DNA from: JAJDXW01 sp965223775
GTDB taxonomy: Bacteria; Pseudomonadota; Gammaproteobacteria; HK1
Reading direction: 5' to 3'
Length of the DNA: 64,000 nucleotides
Assembly (NCBI GenBank): GCA_965223775.1
Contig: OZ245021.1
Span: 5,952,001-6,016,000, forward strand
Shown here: positions 51,767-60,544 of the stretch, piece after piece
Layout: every line of letters starts with the position of its first letter
Position numbering within the stretch: position 1 is the stretch's first letter
Position numbers and translations under genes: made by a program
The notes under the pieces: model-generated
Told to the model about the DNA's origin: nothing
What the model saw: only the letters and a program-made list of their open reading frames with translations
The model's database searches: none

Positions 51767-52729
51767 ATGCAGACCGACAAGGCCCCTTCCGTGACGGTGC
51801 GGCCCCGGCAGACGCGGCCGAGGCCGGTGCCGGAGTTCCCCGGCTGCCGCCCGGTAGTTGTCAGGTGCGACGAGATCGGTACCTGCGAGGTCCGGTTCGA
51901 GTTCTGGGACGCCGACACCGAGACCGCCTGGGTGGTGCGCGACCCGACCGGCTTCGCCCACGAGGGCCCCTCGCAACGGCTCGCCGGGCTCGGCCAGTTG
52001 ATCGCCGCGGTCCGCGGGTCCCCGATCGAGTGCTGCGGCACGATGGACCTGCTGCTTCGCAACGAGCGGGGCGAACGGTGGCGGATCCTGCAGGCGGACC
52101 AGGCGGTGTACCTTCATCCGGCGCGCGCGCGGCGACCGCACGTGGCGGGCATGGAGATTGGCGTTCACGACTTTCCGGACGTGGTGCTGGAGGTCGACAA
52201 CACGACGGACGTCCGCCGGGGGAAGCTCGGTCTTTACGAGGAGTGGGGCTTCCCCGAGGTGTGGGTGGAGGTCCCCGAGCGGTATTCGCCCAGCCGCCCG
52301 GCCGGCCTGAGACCGGGGCTCACGATTCACGTGTTGGAGGGCGGGCGCTATCGCGCCGCGCCGGAGAGCCGCGCGTTTCCGGGGTGGACGGCGGAGGAGA
52401 TCCACACCGCGATGAACGAGCCGGAGCTGTCGGCGGCGACGAGCGATGTGCTCACCCGGGTCGGCCGGACGCTCGGCGAACGGGCGGGCACCGGTCCCGA
52501 CCACATGCCCTGGCTCCGCGCGCTGCGCCGGGAGGGACGGGCCAAGACCATGAACGCGGTCGCGGGCAGAATCCTCGCCTCGCGGGGGATGCCGGGGCTT
52601 GAATCTCCGCTCGATCCCCAGGATCTGGCCGGGGTGACCGACGAAGAAGTCGTCGACGCCTCGCTACGGTGCAAGGACGAATCGGACTTCCGGGCCCGGC
52701 TTCGAGCCCTGCCGCGACGGCCCGGGTAG
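51767..52729 (+). CDS. Uma2-like nuclease-fold protein, paralogue A
   Basis: A 320-residue protein. The core has MEIGVHDFPDVVLEVDNTTD (acidic strand with VxxEVD), VRRGKLGLYEEWGFPEVWVE (lysine helix) and AFPGWTAEEIHTAMNEPELS, matching large Uma2-type proteins in which a nuclease fold is followed by a helical tail. The ATG at 51767 has a GGAGG site; a TTG at 51722 is in frame. The last 219 bases (from 52550) are nearly identical to the end of the gene at 58334, while the front parts differ clearly, so the ends have been homogenised. Confidence 0.7.
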   Translation: MQTDKAPSVTVRPRQTRPRPVPEFPGCRPVVVRCDEIGTCEVRFEFWDADTETAWVVRDPTGFAHEGPSQRLAGLGQLIAAVRGSPIECCGTMDLLLRNERGERWRILQADQAVYLHPARARRPHVAGMEIGVHDFPDVVLEVDNTTDVRRGKLGLYEEWGFPEVWVEVPERYSPSRPAGLRPGLTIHVLEGGRYRAAPESRAFPGWTAEEIHTAMNEPELSAATSDVLTRVGRTLGERAGTGPDHMPWLRALRREGRAKTMNAVAGRILASRGMPGLESPLDPQDLAGVTDEEVVDASLRCKDESDFRARLRALPRRPG

Positions 52730-52768
52730 CGCTCGCCAACCCCGCGATCGGCCCGCCAGTGGCACCGC
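52550..52768 (+). repeat. 219-bp direct repeat with 59189-59407
   Basis: The two copies differ at a single base (G against A in CGCGGGxGATGCC). The repeat covers the last 60 codons of both Uma2-like genes plus 39 bases beyond the stop and ends abruptly at GGCACCGC. Confidence 0.92.
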
Positions 52769-52788
52769 CGCAGGCCGGACGTACAGAC

Positions 52789-53148
52789 CTTGGCATTCAG
52801 GGAGTTGTGCTCAGCCGGTTTCGCGCCGCGTTTCTTCGGCACCAATCCCCGAAGTGAACCGCTACGCCGCGCCTTGCGTCTTGCGGCCAGATGCGAGGTA
52901 TACAGACCCTCACGGCGAAGCAGCCGTCCGACTTCGCCAGGGAGCGCACATCGGTCCGTTTCCTCGAGGATCCGCGGCCGATACTCGGCGGTGAAGTGAC
53001 GACGGGTCGGCTTGGCTACCACCTCCGGATCTGGAGCCGACCGGTCTTGCTCGACTTCGGCCCTTGGCGTCTCGCCGCTACGCTCCTCGACCCCAAGGGC
53101 CGCCGCGCCCGTCTGCGTCCCGGTCACCGGGTCTCTCTCTGCTCTCAT
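52789..53148 (-). pseudogene. IS3-family transposase OrfA, truncated
   Basis: The frame contains RRHFTAEYRPRILEETDRCA, LPGEVGRLLRREGLYTSHLA, ARRKARRSGSLRGLVPKKRG and KPAEHNSLNAKV, the helix-turn-helix and leucine-rich front of IS3-type OrfA. It breaks off where the 219-bp repeat region begins; OrfB is absent. The start ATG at 53148 carries about 45 extra residues before the domain, normal for some groups. Confidence 0.65.
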
Positions 53149-53254
53149 CGGCTATCACCTCCACGCCCTACACCAACCCCATGGGGCGCCGATGTCTCGG
53201 GGATGTTGGCAGAGAGGGTCTGGTCGTCGTATTGATGGGCCGGTAGCGCTGACG

Positions 53255-54559
53255 CTACAAGTCCTTGGTCTTGATGTTCTCCTTGTGCAGCAGCTTCGGA
53301 GTGGGAGCGTCAGACGCAGAGGCGGGCTCCGCCGAAGACGGTTTGTCCGGCGCGAGCATCGCATCGCGAACCCGCTTTGCCGTGGCCAATCCCCGTGGAG
53401 TCCAAGAAACCGCTACCACTGCGACCCGCTGCTCGTCGGCCGAGTGTGCCAGCACCCACTGGCCGACCACCGTAAGTCCTGTGATCGTTATGGCCTTGGC
53501 GTTCGATTCCAGCTTTTCCACGAAAGTACTGCCGAGCGCGCCGCTCATCGCCGCGTCGGCGTACTCGATGGATATCTCCTCGCCTTCCTCCGAACTCTCC
53601 GACCTCACGACCTCACCAACGAATCCCCTGATGGCTCCCGTGGCGCGAAGCCTTGCCCGCCGCAGTGCCGCCTCTTCTGCCCGGGTCCGGCGAGATGCCG
53701 AGGTCTTGCGCGGAGCAGCTTGGCCAAATCCCACAAAAACCTGGTCGCCATTCTCGTCGATCATCTTGTGAACACCCCAACTCGCACAGATCGAGTCACT
53801 GTCTTGCGGCAGCCAATCCAGGATTCGGACCCCAGCCTCGTCTGCGCGAACCGGAGCATATCCCCCGGCAACCGCCCGGGCTGCTAGTTCAAGCCGTGGA
53901 CTCCATACCAGCCCCACGAGGATCTCGTATGCATTGCCGTCCTCTACCGGTCCCTCCAGCACCTCCAGGGGAACGGCGCCAGATACGTAGCTGGACGCTA
54001 CTTCCCGGATCTTCCGGCTGAAAGCCCCTCGGAACGCCTTTTCCTTCTCTTCTCGAGTTCCATACTTGTCCGGATCGTATTTCGGATCAATCGCCACAAG
54101 TTCCTCATCCAGCTTCGCTTCGGCGAGATCGCTCAGTTTCCTCCAGATCCGATCCGCCTGCTTGAGCCGATCCAATGCTTCTCCCTGACCGTCCGACCAC
54201 TGCGCATTCTCGAGCGCTTCGTACGAATTGCTCTGCTCGATTGACGCCCCAAGAAACCTCACAAGCTCCGTCTTGGCCCGCAGATACGCAATGTCGAAGG
54301 CCACGCTTCTAGCCTCATGAAACCCCGGGTGGCCCGTTGGAAATTCCACGATCATTCGGCCAGCCGCAACGTATATGTCCCGCTCGTTCGCACCCTGCAC
54401 AAGACCCCTTTCGCGAAGGCTCTTCTCCCAATCGGAAACCAAGCCAGGACTGTACATTCCAACGTGCTGGTTTTCCACTTCGTCTGCCGCATGCGTTGGC
54501 CCTCCCCATCCGAAAACCATGAGCCATGCAGCCAGGACCGGTCCACAATTCTTGCTCAT
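53255..54559 (-). CDS. exported DUF6844-type protein
   Basis: A 434-residue protein with a signal peptide (MSKNCGPVLAAWLMVFGWGG, cleavage probably after THAADE). Segments such as DIYVAAGRMIVEFPTGHPGF, FDIAYLRAKTELVRFLGASI, VRILDWLPQDSDSICASWGV and FVGFGQAAPRKTSASRRTRA resemble the DUF6844 proteins of Vibrio and Shewanella, periplasmic or outer-membrane proteins of unknown role. The base composition is clearly lower in GC than the surrounding genes. It is the last gene of a three-gene minus-strand operon. Confidence 0.7.
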   Translation of the reverse strand: MSKNCGPVLAAWLMVFGWGGPTHAADEVENQHVGMYSPGLVSDWEKSLRERGLVQGANERDIYVAAGRMIVEFPTGHPGFHEARSVAFDIAYLRAKTELVRFLGASIEQSNSYEALENAQWSDGQGEALDRLKQADRIWRKLSDLAEAKLDEELVAIDPKYDPDKYGTREEKEKAFRGAFSRKIREVASSYVSGAVPLEVLEGPVEDGNAYEILVGLVWSPRLELAARAVAGGYAPVRADEAGVRILDWLPQDSDSICASWGVHKMIDENGDQVFVGFGQAAPRKTSASRRTRAEEAALRRARLRATGAIRGFVGEVVRSESSEEGEEISIEYADAAMSGALGSTFVEKLESNAKAITITGLTVVGQWVLAHSADEQRVAVVAVSWTPRGLATAKRVRDAMLAPDKPSSAEPASASDAPTPKLLHKENIKTKDL

Positions 54560-54571
54560 CGAGTGCCCTCC

Positions 54572-54997
54572 CTACTTCTCTTCACACACAAGGTCATACA
54601 CTACCGTCGAAAGGTCATTCGAGTAGGATAGTGTAAACGCGAATTCCAGTTTCGGGGCGACTTCGTTGATTCCCCTGTAAACCATGCTGCGCAAGAGACC
54701 ATTGGTCCTTGCGGAGTGCTTAATCTTTGCCGCGACTATGTCCCCATCCCTTGACTCGACCGCCACTTCTTTCCCCGTTTCCATTCCAAAGAGGTAACGA
54801 GTCAACGTCTGAGTAGCCTGGCTTCGTGCCCGCCGCATTTGTACTGACAGGTGTCGCCCCATGGGAAACTTGACCTTTACCTGATAGTCGACTCCCGCTC
54901 TGCATTCCCGCAGCTCCACTGCGGGCCGAACCTCGACTTGTTCTCCCGAAACCGGGCTCGCAACGAGGAGACCTGCCAGCGCCGCCGTTGTCCTCAT
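54572..54997 (-). CDS. small exported protein of unknown function
   Basis: A 141-residue protein beginning with a short signal peptide (MRTTAALAGLLVASPVSGEQ). The mature part (VRPAVELRECRAGVDYQVKV, RSQATQTLTRYLFGMETGKE, FTLSYSNDLSTVVYDLVCEE) has two cysteines that may form a disulfide. I recognise no family. Its start overlaps the stop of the preceding gene by 4 bases, so it is translated together with it. Confidence 0.65.
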   Translation of the reverse strand: MRTTAALAGLLVASPVSGEQVEVRPAVELRECRAGVDYQVKVKFPMGRHLSVQMRRARSQATQTLTRYLFGMETGKEVAVESRDGDIVAAKIKHSARTNGLLRSMVYRGINEVAPKLEFAFTLSYSNDLSTVVYDLVCEEK

Positions 54998-55971
54998 TTA
55001 TCGAGCATTCCTAGCGAGCGTTGAAGGTTGTGTAGGGCAATGCTTCCCACAAGGCCGAATCCCTCGTGGTAGAACCGTCGAACCGCGATTTCTTCCTCCT
55101 TCTTGGTCTTCACGACCGCACGAGAACCATAGAGCTGACGAACCGCTTGACAGTCCCCAAGGTGGGGGTCGCAGATCTTTATTTGGAATATTGCTTCCGT
55201 TTCCAGTCGTTTGCCTAGGATTCGCTGCGGTCGGTTCCCGCAAGCGGCCGAGGAATTTCCGTTTCTCGGTACTAGTGAACCGAGTCTGCCCAAGCCAATC
55301 GAGTTCAGAAGGTTCTTTTGAGTTTGGGTTTGCGACTGAACTCTTCTTACACAATTATTGTACTCCTGGACCTCCTTGTCGTTCGTAAAGTCGCCCACCG
55401 AAATACGCTCCGAAAACACCAATCCTCGAATCGTGTAGGACGCATCATCGGCACCCAGCTCCCCCGAACGTACCAATTGGATTCGATCCGTTGGACTCTT
55501 CAGGCGTGATGTCATCCAGTCCAGAACTCCCGACCTTTCAGACTCTATGTCTTGGACTCGGATGTACCAGATCTGATTTGCCGGTCCGACACAGACGTTT
55601 ACCCGCATTGTTAGGCGCAGCGTTTCGCGTTTGCCAATTCGTCCCGACTCCCGGGCAAGTATCTCGTGGGAGTTGACCGTGCCTACGAACCGCTCCGAGC
55701 TATAGGATTGGAAATTCACATCGTCATTTTGAATTGTCTCGGTGCTCTTGGCTAGAACCCGGGTAGTCGTTACTTGCTCGACGGCCATCTTGCGTCCGCT
55801 TGCAATCAGATGTGCCATCAAATCTCCAAGACGCGCGTCGCCAACATATTCCTCTGGAAATACCGTCACAGACTGTACCGAATCGCACGCTTCCGCCCAT
55901 GCCCGCTGCGCCCCACCAGACCACGCAACGCATAAGAGGAGTATCAGACTTGCACGAACGAATAGATTCAC
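54994..55971 (-). CDS. exported protein of unknown function
   Basis: A 325-residue protein. The GTG at 55971 follows a GGAGG site and gives a proper signal peptide (VNLFVRASLILLLCVAWSGG, cleavage near AWAEA); the ORF upstream is not needed. The mature part has VTVFPEEYVGDARLGDLMAH, RKMAVEQVTTTRVLAKSTET and LTMRVNVCVGPANQIWYIRV, and six to seven cysteines. The early A-VEQV pattern recalls flagellar or surface assembly proteins of the LPP20/FlgT kind, but I cannot assign it. First gene of the operon. Confidence 0.65.
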   Translation of the reverse strand: MNLFVRASLILLLCVAWSGGAQRAWAEACDSVQSVTVFPEEYVGDARLGDLMAHLIASGRKMAVEQVTTTRVLAKSTETIQNDDVNFQSYSSERFVGTVNSHEILARESGRIGKRETLRLTMRVNVCVGPANQIWYIRVQDIESERSGVLDWMTSRLKSPTDRIQLVRSGELGADDASYTIRGLVFSERISVGDFTNDKEVQEYNNCVRRVQSQTQTQKNLLNSIGLGRLGSLVPRNGNSSAACGNRPQRILGKRLETEAIFQIKICDPHLGDCQAVRQLYGSRAVVKTKKEEEIAVRRFYHEGFGLVGSIALHNLQRSLGMLDK

Positions 55972-56944
55972 GAAGCTACCTCCGCAATGTGTTACCGCCA
56001 AGGGGTGTAACGGCCAGCACATTCAGCCAACAAGCCGGAACAAGAGGGGCCTACACACGACGGGCCTCAACGACCATCGCAGGCAAGACTCGTCGGGGAG
56101 CGGAGCGGGTTCGTTCTCGTCCTCATACTCTCGGTGAGTACCATCCGTGGCCGGAATACCGAGCTCGACGAGCACGAGAAGTCTCGGAGCCAACCGCACC
56201 TTGGGACGGTGGTCCTTGCATCCGACCCTTCCGCTCTACTGAGCGAGTACCGATCAGCTTGGCTCAGCTCGGCTCCAAATTGTAAAACCGGCCACCACGG
56301 GAACCGCATACCCGTCTCTGAATCGGCCCCGGCGCCACGCGAGAACCGCGGGCCGCGACCGTCATTGCGGAGGATTGCGGGTGACCGGCCAGCGTTCCCT
56401 CGCCCGGGCGAAGCGTCCATCGAAGGCCCGCCGGCCTGTTCGCTCGCGGTCGCATCGTTCGTCGCCACGCCACCCTCCTGCAATCCATTCGGCAGCCGAG
56501 AGGACTTCTCTCTGGGTGACTAAGATAACATGATTCATGATCAGTCAAAACAGTTACATCGGAACTTATAGTTTCCATCCGGTGCCCGCGCTCGCGGCAC
56601 AGTCGGACCCGGCCCCGGAGCAGCCCGGCCGGGCCCGTTCGGCTCCGGACGGTGCCAGTTCGAATCGGAATTCGGCCGGACAATCAGACGGCCAGGTCGT
56701 TGGGCTTCGACGCCGCGTCGGCCGACGGCTGCATGGCCGGACCCGGGCTAAGCTCACTCCCGGTCAGCGCGGCCCTTCCGCTTCCCGAGGCGCAATTCTT
56801 CGGTCCGGCCGAAGTGGACGGGGCCTGTATCGACGGTCTGCGCAAAGACATGCCGAGGTTGCATCGGCAGCGGCCGGCAGGTGCGAGGGTCCGCTCCCGG
56901 ACGCTCCCGGGGCGGCGGGCGAGGGGGTCCGGCTCCGACGGGTT
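55972..56944. other. gene-poor stretch of about 970 bases
   Basis: No frame here has convincing protein character on either strand. The left 100 bases should hold the promoter of the exported-protein operon. An AT-rich island at 56518-56575 (TAAGATAACATGATTCATGA and following) stands out from the GC-rich surroundings and may be a promoter or a remnant of foreign DNA, but no gene starts near it. Confidence 0.4.
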
Positions 56945-58183
56945 CTACAGCACGCGCCACCAGGGGACGGCGAGGATGCGGTCGGACATCCACTGGGTCT
57001 CGCCGCCGCCGTGGAGCAGCAGGCCGCCGATGAATCGATCCGGGTATTCCTCCCGAAAGGCGCGCAGGCTCCGGGTATCGGAGTAGCCGGGGTTCGCGGC
57101 CGCCTTGACCTCGACGGGCAGCAGCCGGCCGGCGACCTCGACCACGAAGTCGACCTCGAGATCGGTCGTCGTGCGCCAGTACAGCACCTCCGGGGCCGGG
57201 ACCTGGCCGTCGCGCCAGACCAGCAGATCGAGCAGGACGAGGGTCTCCAGGTGCGCCCCGGAGGCCGCTCCGGAGCCGCTCAGCCACAGGGCGAGCGCCG
57301 GGTCGCTCCAGTAGAGCTTCGGAGTCTTGATCAGGCGCTTGGTGCGATTGACGGAGTATGGCTCCAGGCGGACCAGTTGAAAGGAGGTCTCCAGCAGGTT
57401 GAGGTAGCGTTGCACCGTCGCCCGCGGGACCCGGGTGTCGCGGCCGAGCTCGGTCTGATTGACCATGGTGCCGAGGCGAAGACACGCCGCGCGCATGAGC
57501 CGCCGGAAATCGACGAGGTTGTCGATGGTCGCCATGGTCTGAAGGTCGCGCTCGAGGTACGTTCGAAGGTATCCGTCGAATCAGAGTGAACGGGCGTCAT
57601 CGCTTCTCAGCTCCACGGCCGGCGTGGGATAGCCGCCCCCGCGTACCGCGTCCCGCCAGTCGGCGGGAACCGAGGGCCGGGACTCGAGCAGATCGAGCCA
57701 CTCCCCGACGGGCGCCGACAGGAGCTCGGTCCAGAGCCCGGGAGCGCCCACTCCCAGGCGTTCCCGGCGGGTCAGGGGCCAGAGGTTGACGTAGGTGGCC
57801 CGCCCCGCGAGCGTCTCGGAGACGCGGTTCATCAGCAGCAGGTTCGCGGAGCCGGTGAGGACGAATCGGCCGTTGCGGCGGGGGCGATCCTCATCCACCA
57901 CGCGCTTGACCGCGAGGAGCAGCTCCGGCTCGCGCTGCACCTCGTCCAGGGTCAGCCGGGGTGCTCTCCTGACGAGGTCCCCGGCGGCCATTCGAGCGTG
58001 CTCCCGGGTCTCCAGATCGTCGAGCGTGAGATAGAGACGGTCCTTGAGAAACGGTTCGGACTGCGCCAGGGTGCTCTTGCCCGTCTGGCGGGCGCCCATC
58101 AGCACGATGACGGGCGAGGCGGCGAGGGCCCGTTCCAGCAGGCCGGAAGCGACTCTGGGCAGATAGGATGAATCGACCATCAC
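56945..58183 (-). pseudogene. AAA_14/DUF4143 ATP-binding protein interrupted by one in-frame TGA
   Basis: One frame of 413 codons with a TGA at codon 201 (57581-57583). Front part: VIVLMGARQTGKSTLAQSEP (Walker A), RLTLDEVQREPELLLAVKRV (Walker B) and GRFVLTGSANLLLM. Back part: FDGYLRTYLERDLQTMATID, ATVQRYLNLLETSFQLVRLE, KTPKLYWSDPALALWL and TDLEVDFVVEVAGRLLPVEV (nuclease-like DUF4143 core). The family has Trp at the stop position (WFDGYLRTYLERDL), so TGG has become TGA. Two half-proteins would otherwise be called. The role of this family is unknown; it is common in mobile regions. Confidence 0.8.
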
Positions 58184-58250
58184 ATGGGCGATTATCGCTC
58201 ATGTCGTGGGCGATCATCAAAACCCTGTCCACTCCACCCGGGACGAGGGG

Positions 58251-58279
58251 TTGACCGCGCGCCGAACAATGGTGAAGAT
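58251..58279 (+). promoter_or_regulatory. candidate promoter of paralogue B
   Basis: TTGACC-N17-GAAGAT, the same boxes as at 51684, 55 bases before the start codon at 58334. Confidence 0.45.
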
Positions 58280-58333
58280 TCTTGGGCATTGAATTCGAGA
58301 CCATGGATCAGGTCCATGGCATGGAGGCTCGAG

Positions 58334-59368
58334 ATGCAGTCCGACAAGCCCCCTTCCGTGACGGTGCGGCCCCGGCAGACGCGGCCGAGGCCGGTGCCGG
58401 AGTTTCCGGGCTGCCGCCCGATGTTTCTCAGGTGCGACGAGGTCGCCACCTACGACGGCCGGTTCGAGTTCTGGGACGCCGCCACCGAGACCGCCTGGGT
58501 GGTGCGCGACCCGACCAGCGCCACCCACGAATACCCTTCGCATCGCCTCTCCGCCCTGAGCGAGCTGATCGCCTCGATGCGCGGCGCGGCCATCACCTGC
58601 TTCGGCGCGATGGACCTCGAGCTTCGCGGCGAGCACGGTGAGCGGCGGCGGATCCTGCAGGCAGACCAGTCGGTCTACCTTCACCCGGGGCGCTCGCGGC
58701 TACCGCGCGAGGCGGGCATGGTGATCGGCGAGCACGACTTTCCGGACGTGGTGGTGGAGGTGGACCACACGACGGACGTTCGAAGGGGGAAGCTCGGTCT
58801 TTACGAGGAGTGGGGCTTTCCCGAGGTGTGGGTGGAGGTTCCCAAACGGTATGCGCCCAGCCGCCCGGCCGGCCGGCTGCCGGGGCTCGTGATTCACCTC
58901 CTGGAGGGCGGGCGCTATCGCACCGCGCCGGTCAGCCGCGCGTTTCCGGGGTGGACGGCGGAGGAGATCCACACCGCGATGAACGAACCGGCGCTGTCGG
59001 CGGCGACCGGCGAGGTGCTCGCCCGGGTGGGACGGGCGCTCGGCGAACGGGAAGGCACCGGCCCCGACGACATGCCCTGGCTCCGTGCGCGGCGCCGGGT
59101 GGCACGGACCGAAGCGCACGCGCAGGGGCGCGCCGAGGGGCTCACCGAAGGCCGCGCGGAAGGGCGCCTCGGGGCGCGTACCGAAGCCATGAACGCGGTC
59201 GCGGGCAGAATCCTCGCCTCGCGGGAGATGCCGGGGCTTGAATCTCCGCTCGATCCCCAGGATCTGGCCGGGGTGACCGACGAAGAAGTCGTCGACGCCT
59301 CGCTACGGTGCAAGGACGAATCGGACTTCCGGGCCCGGCTTCGAGCCCTGCCGCGACGGCCCGGGTAG
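58334..59368 (+). CDS. Uma2-like nuclease-fold protein, paralogue B
   Basis: A 344-residue relative of the gene at 51767 with the same order of motifs: MVIGEHDFPDVVVEVDHTTD, VRRGKLGLYEEWGFPEVWVE and AFPGWTAEEIHTAMNEPALS. It carries 24 extra residues before the common tail (RTEAHAQGRAEGLTEGRAEG), an (A/T)EGRAEG-type repeat typical of the helical extensions of these proteins. The last 60 codons are almost identical to paralogue A. Divergent from the broken AAA/DUF4143 gene. Confidence 0.7.
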   Translation: MQSDKPPSVTVRPRQTRPRPVPEFPGCRPMFLRCDEVATYDGRFEFWDAATETAWVVRDPTSATHEYPSHRLSALSELIASMRGAAITCFGAMDLELRGEHGERRRILQADQSVYLHPGRSRLPREAGMVIGEHDFPDVVVEVDHTTDVRRGKLGLYEEWGFPEVWVEVPKRYAPSRPAGRLPGLVIHLLEGGRYRTAPVSRAFPGWTAEEIHTAMNEPALSAATGEVLARVGRALGEREGTGPDDMPWLRARRRVARTEAHAQGRAEGLTEGRAEGRLGARTEAMNAVAGRILASREMPGLESPLDPQDLAGVTDEEVVDASLRCKDESDFRARLRALPRRPG

Positions 59369-59407
59369 CGCTCGCCAACCCCGCGATCGGCCCGCCAGTG
59401 GCACCGC
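59189..59407 (+). repeat. 219-bp direct repeat with 52550-52768
   Basis: Second copy of the repeat described at 52550; one mismatch. The border on the right coincides with the border next to the IS3 remnant in the other copy. Confidence 0.92.
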
Positions 59408-59517
59408 TACGGGCCCCGCGTGTAGAGTTGCCCGGTGGCAGGCCTCACGGTGTCGATTTGAGCGCAACCCGAACTCCACTTGATGATCGGGTGGCAAGCG
59501 ACCCCCGGGCGGAAGCG

Positions 59518-59775
59518 ATGGCCAGGAAGTACGTCTGGTGGCAGCCGCCCCATCAGACCTTGGCCGACGGACGTCTTTTCCTCGCCCAGATGATGACGCT
59601 CGGCACCGTCGACGACATCCGCTGGCTGCTCGCGCGGGTATCCGAGGACGAACTGCGCCGAGTACTGAACGACCCTCCCATCGGGGTTTTCAACGGCCGC
59701 TCGTGGAACTTCTGGCACCTGCGGCTCGGCAGTGTTCCGGTCCCGGAGCTGCCGACCAGGCCACTACCCGAATGA
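59518..59775 (+). CDS. antitoxin-like protein (DUF6922 type) of an AbiEii module
   Basis: An 85-residue protein: KYVWWQPPHQTLADGRLFLA, LGTVDDIRWLLARVSEDELR and NGRSWNFWHLRLG. Short proteins with VWW and a helix containing RxLL precede AbiEii-type nucleotidyltransferase toxins, where they serve as the antitoxin. Its stop codon overlaps the start of the toxin (ATGA), so the two are translationally coupled. The family name is a tentative match. Confidence 0.65.
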   Translation: MARKYVWWQPPHQTLADGRLFLAQMMTLGTVDDIRWLLARVSEDELRRVLNDPPIGVFNGRSWNFWHLRLGSVPVPELPTRPLPE

Positions 59776-60467
59776 CGTTCAAACCCAGACTCGACATACT
59801 GCCCGAAGTGCAGCGCGCGCTCTGGCCGGCGCTGGCCAGCGTGCCCGAGACCTTCGTCCTGTACGAAGGCACGGCCCTCGCCCTTCGGCTGGGGCACCGG
59901 ACCTCGGTAGACTTCGACTTCTTCTCCTCCGAACCGCTCGACCTCGAAAGACTGTTCGAGATCCCGTTCGTCCGCGACGCGGACGTACTGCAGCGAGAGC
60001 CCGCGACCTTGACGATATCGACCCATCGGATAAACCCAGCGGCGGCGGTCAAGGTCTCGTTCTTCGGCGATCTCGACATGGGCAGGGTCGGGCATCCGGA
60101 GCAAACCGACGACGGCATCGTGTGGGTGGCAGCGATACTGGACCTGTTCGCCACCAAGCTGAAGGTGCTGCTGGAGAGGATTGCCGCACGGGACTACCTG
60201 GATATCGCTGCCATCATGCGTACCGGGGCCTCTCTCGAAGACGGTCTCGGCGCAGCCGTCACCCTGTACGGCGCGCAATTCCCACCGATAGAAGCGGTCA
60301 AGGCTCTCACCTGGTTCCAGGCCGACGACGCCCGGAACCTCGACCCTGCAACCCGCGAATACCTGCGTCGAGCGGCCGCCGAGTGGAACTGCGTGGTGTC
60401 GACGATCGCCAAGACCGAATCTCGGCACTTGGGGCTTCCTCTCTCGGTCGTGATTTCCGGCAGGTGA
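59772..60467 (+). CDS. AbiEii/AbiGii family nucleotidyltransferase toxin
   Basis: A 231-residue protein with the AbiEii core: FVLYEGTALALRLGHRTSVD and FDFFSSEPLDLERLFEIPFV (the DxD-type metal site is SVDFDFFS), followed by FATKLKVLLERIAARDYLDI as in family members. AbiEii toxins transfer nucleotides to tRNA or other targets and cause abortive phage infection or plasmid addiction. The coupled upstream gene is the antitoxin candidate. Confidence 0.85.
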   Translation: MTFKPRLDILPEVQRALWPALASVPETFVLYEGTALALRLGHRTSVDFDFFSSEPLDLERLFEIPFVRDADVLQREPATLTISTHRINPAAAVKVSFFGDLDMGRVGHPEQTDDGIVWVAAILDLFATKLKVLLERIAARDYLDIAAIMRTGASLEDGLGAAVTLYGAQFPPIEAVKALTWFQADDARNLDPATREYLRRAAAEWNCVVSTIAKTESRHLGLPLSVVISGR

Positions 60468-60544
60468 TCGAACTGCCGGTTCGGCTCGCCCGTTGCGGTA
60501 GTGGAAGTTGGGCGCAAGAACGTCTTCGTGATGCGGAGTCGAGC

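Noticed and set aside
57560..57583. Selenocysteine at the TGA of the AAA/DUF4143 gene
   Set aside because: Homologues have Trp there, the position is not redox-active, and the following hairpin is weak. A nonsense mutation is simpler.
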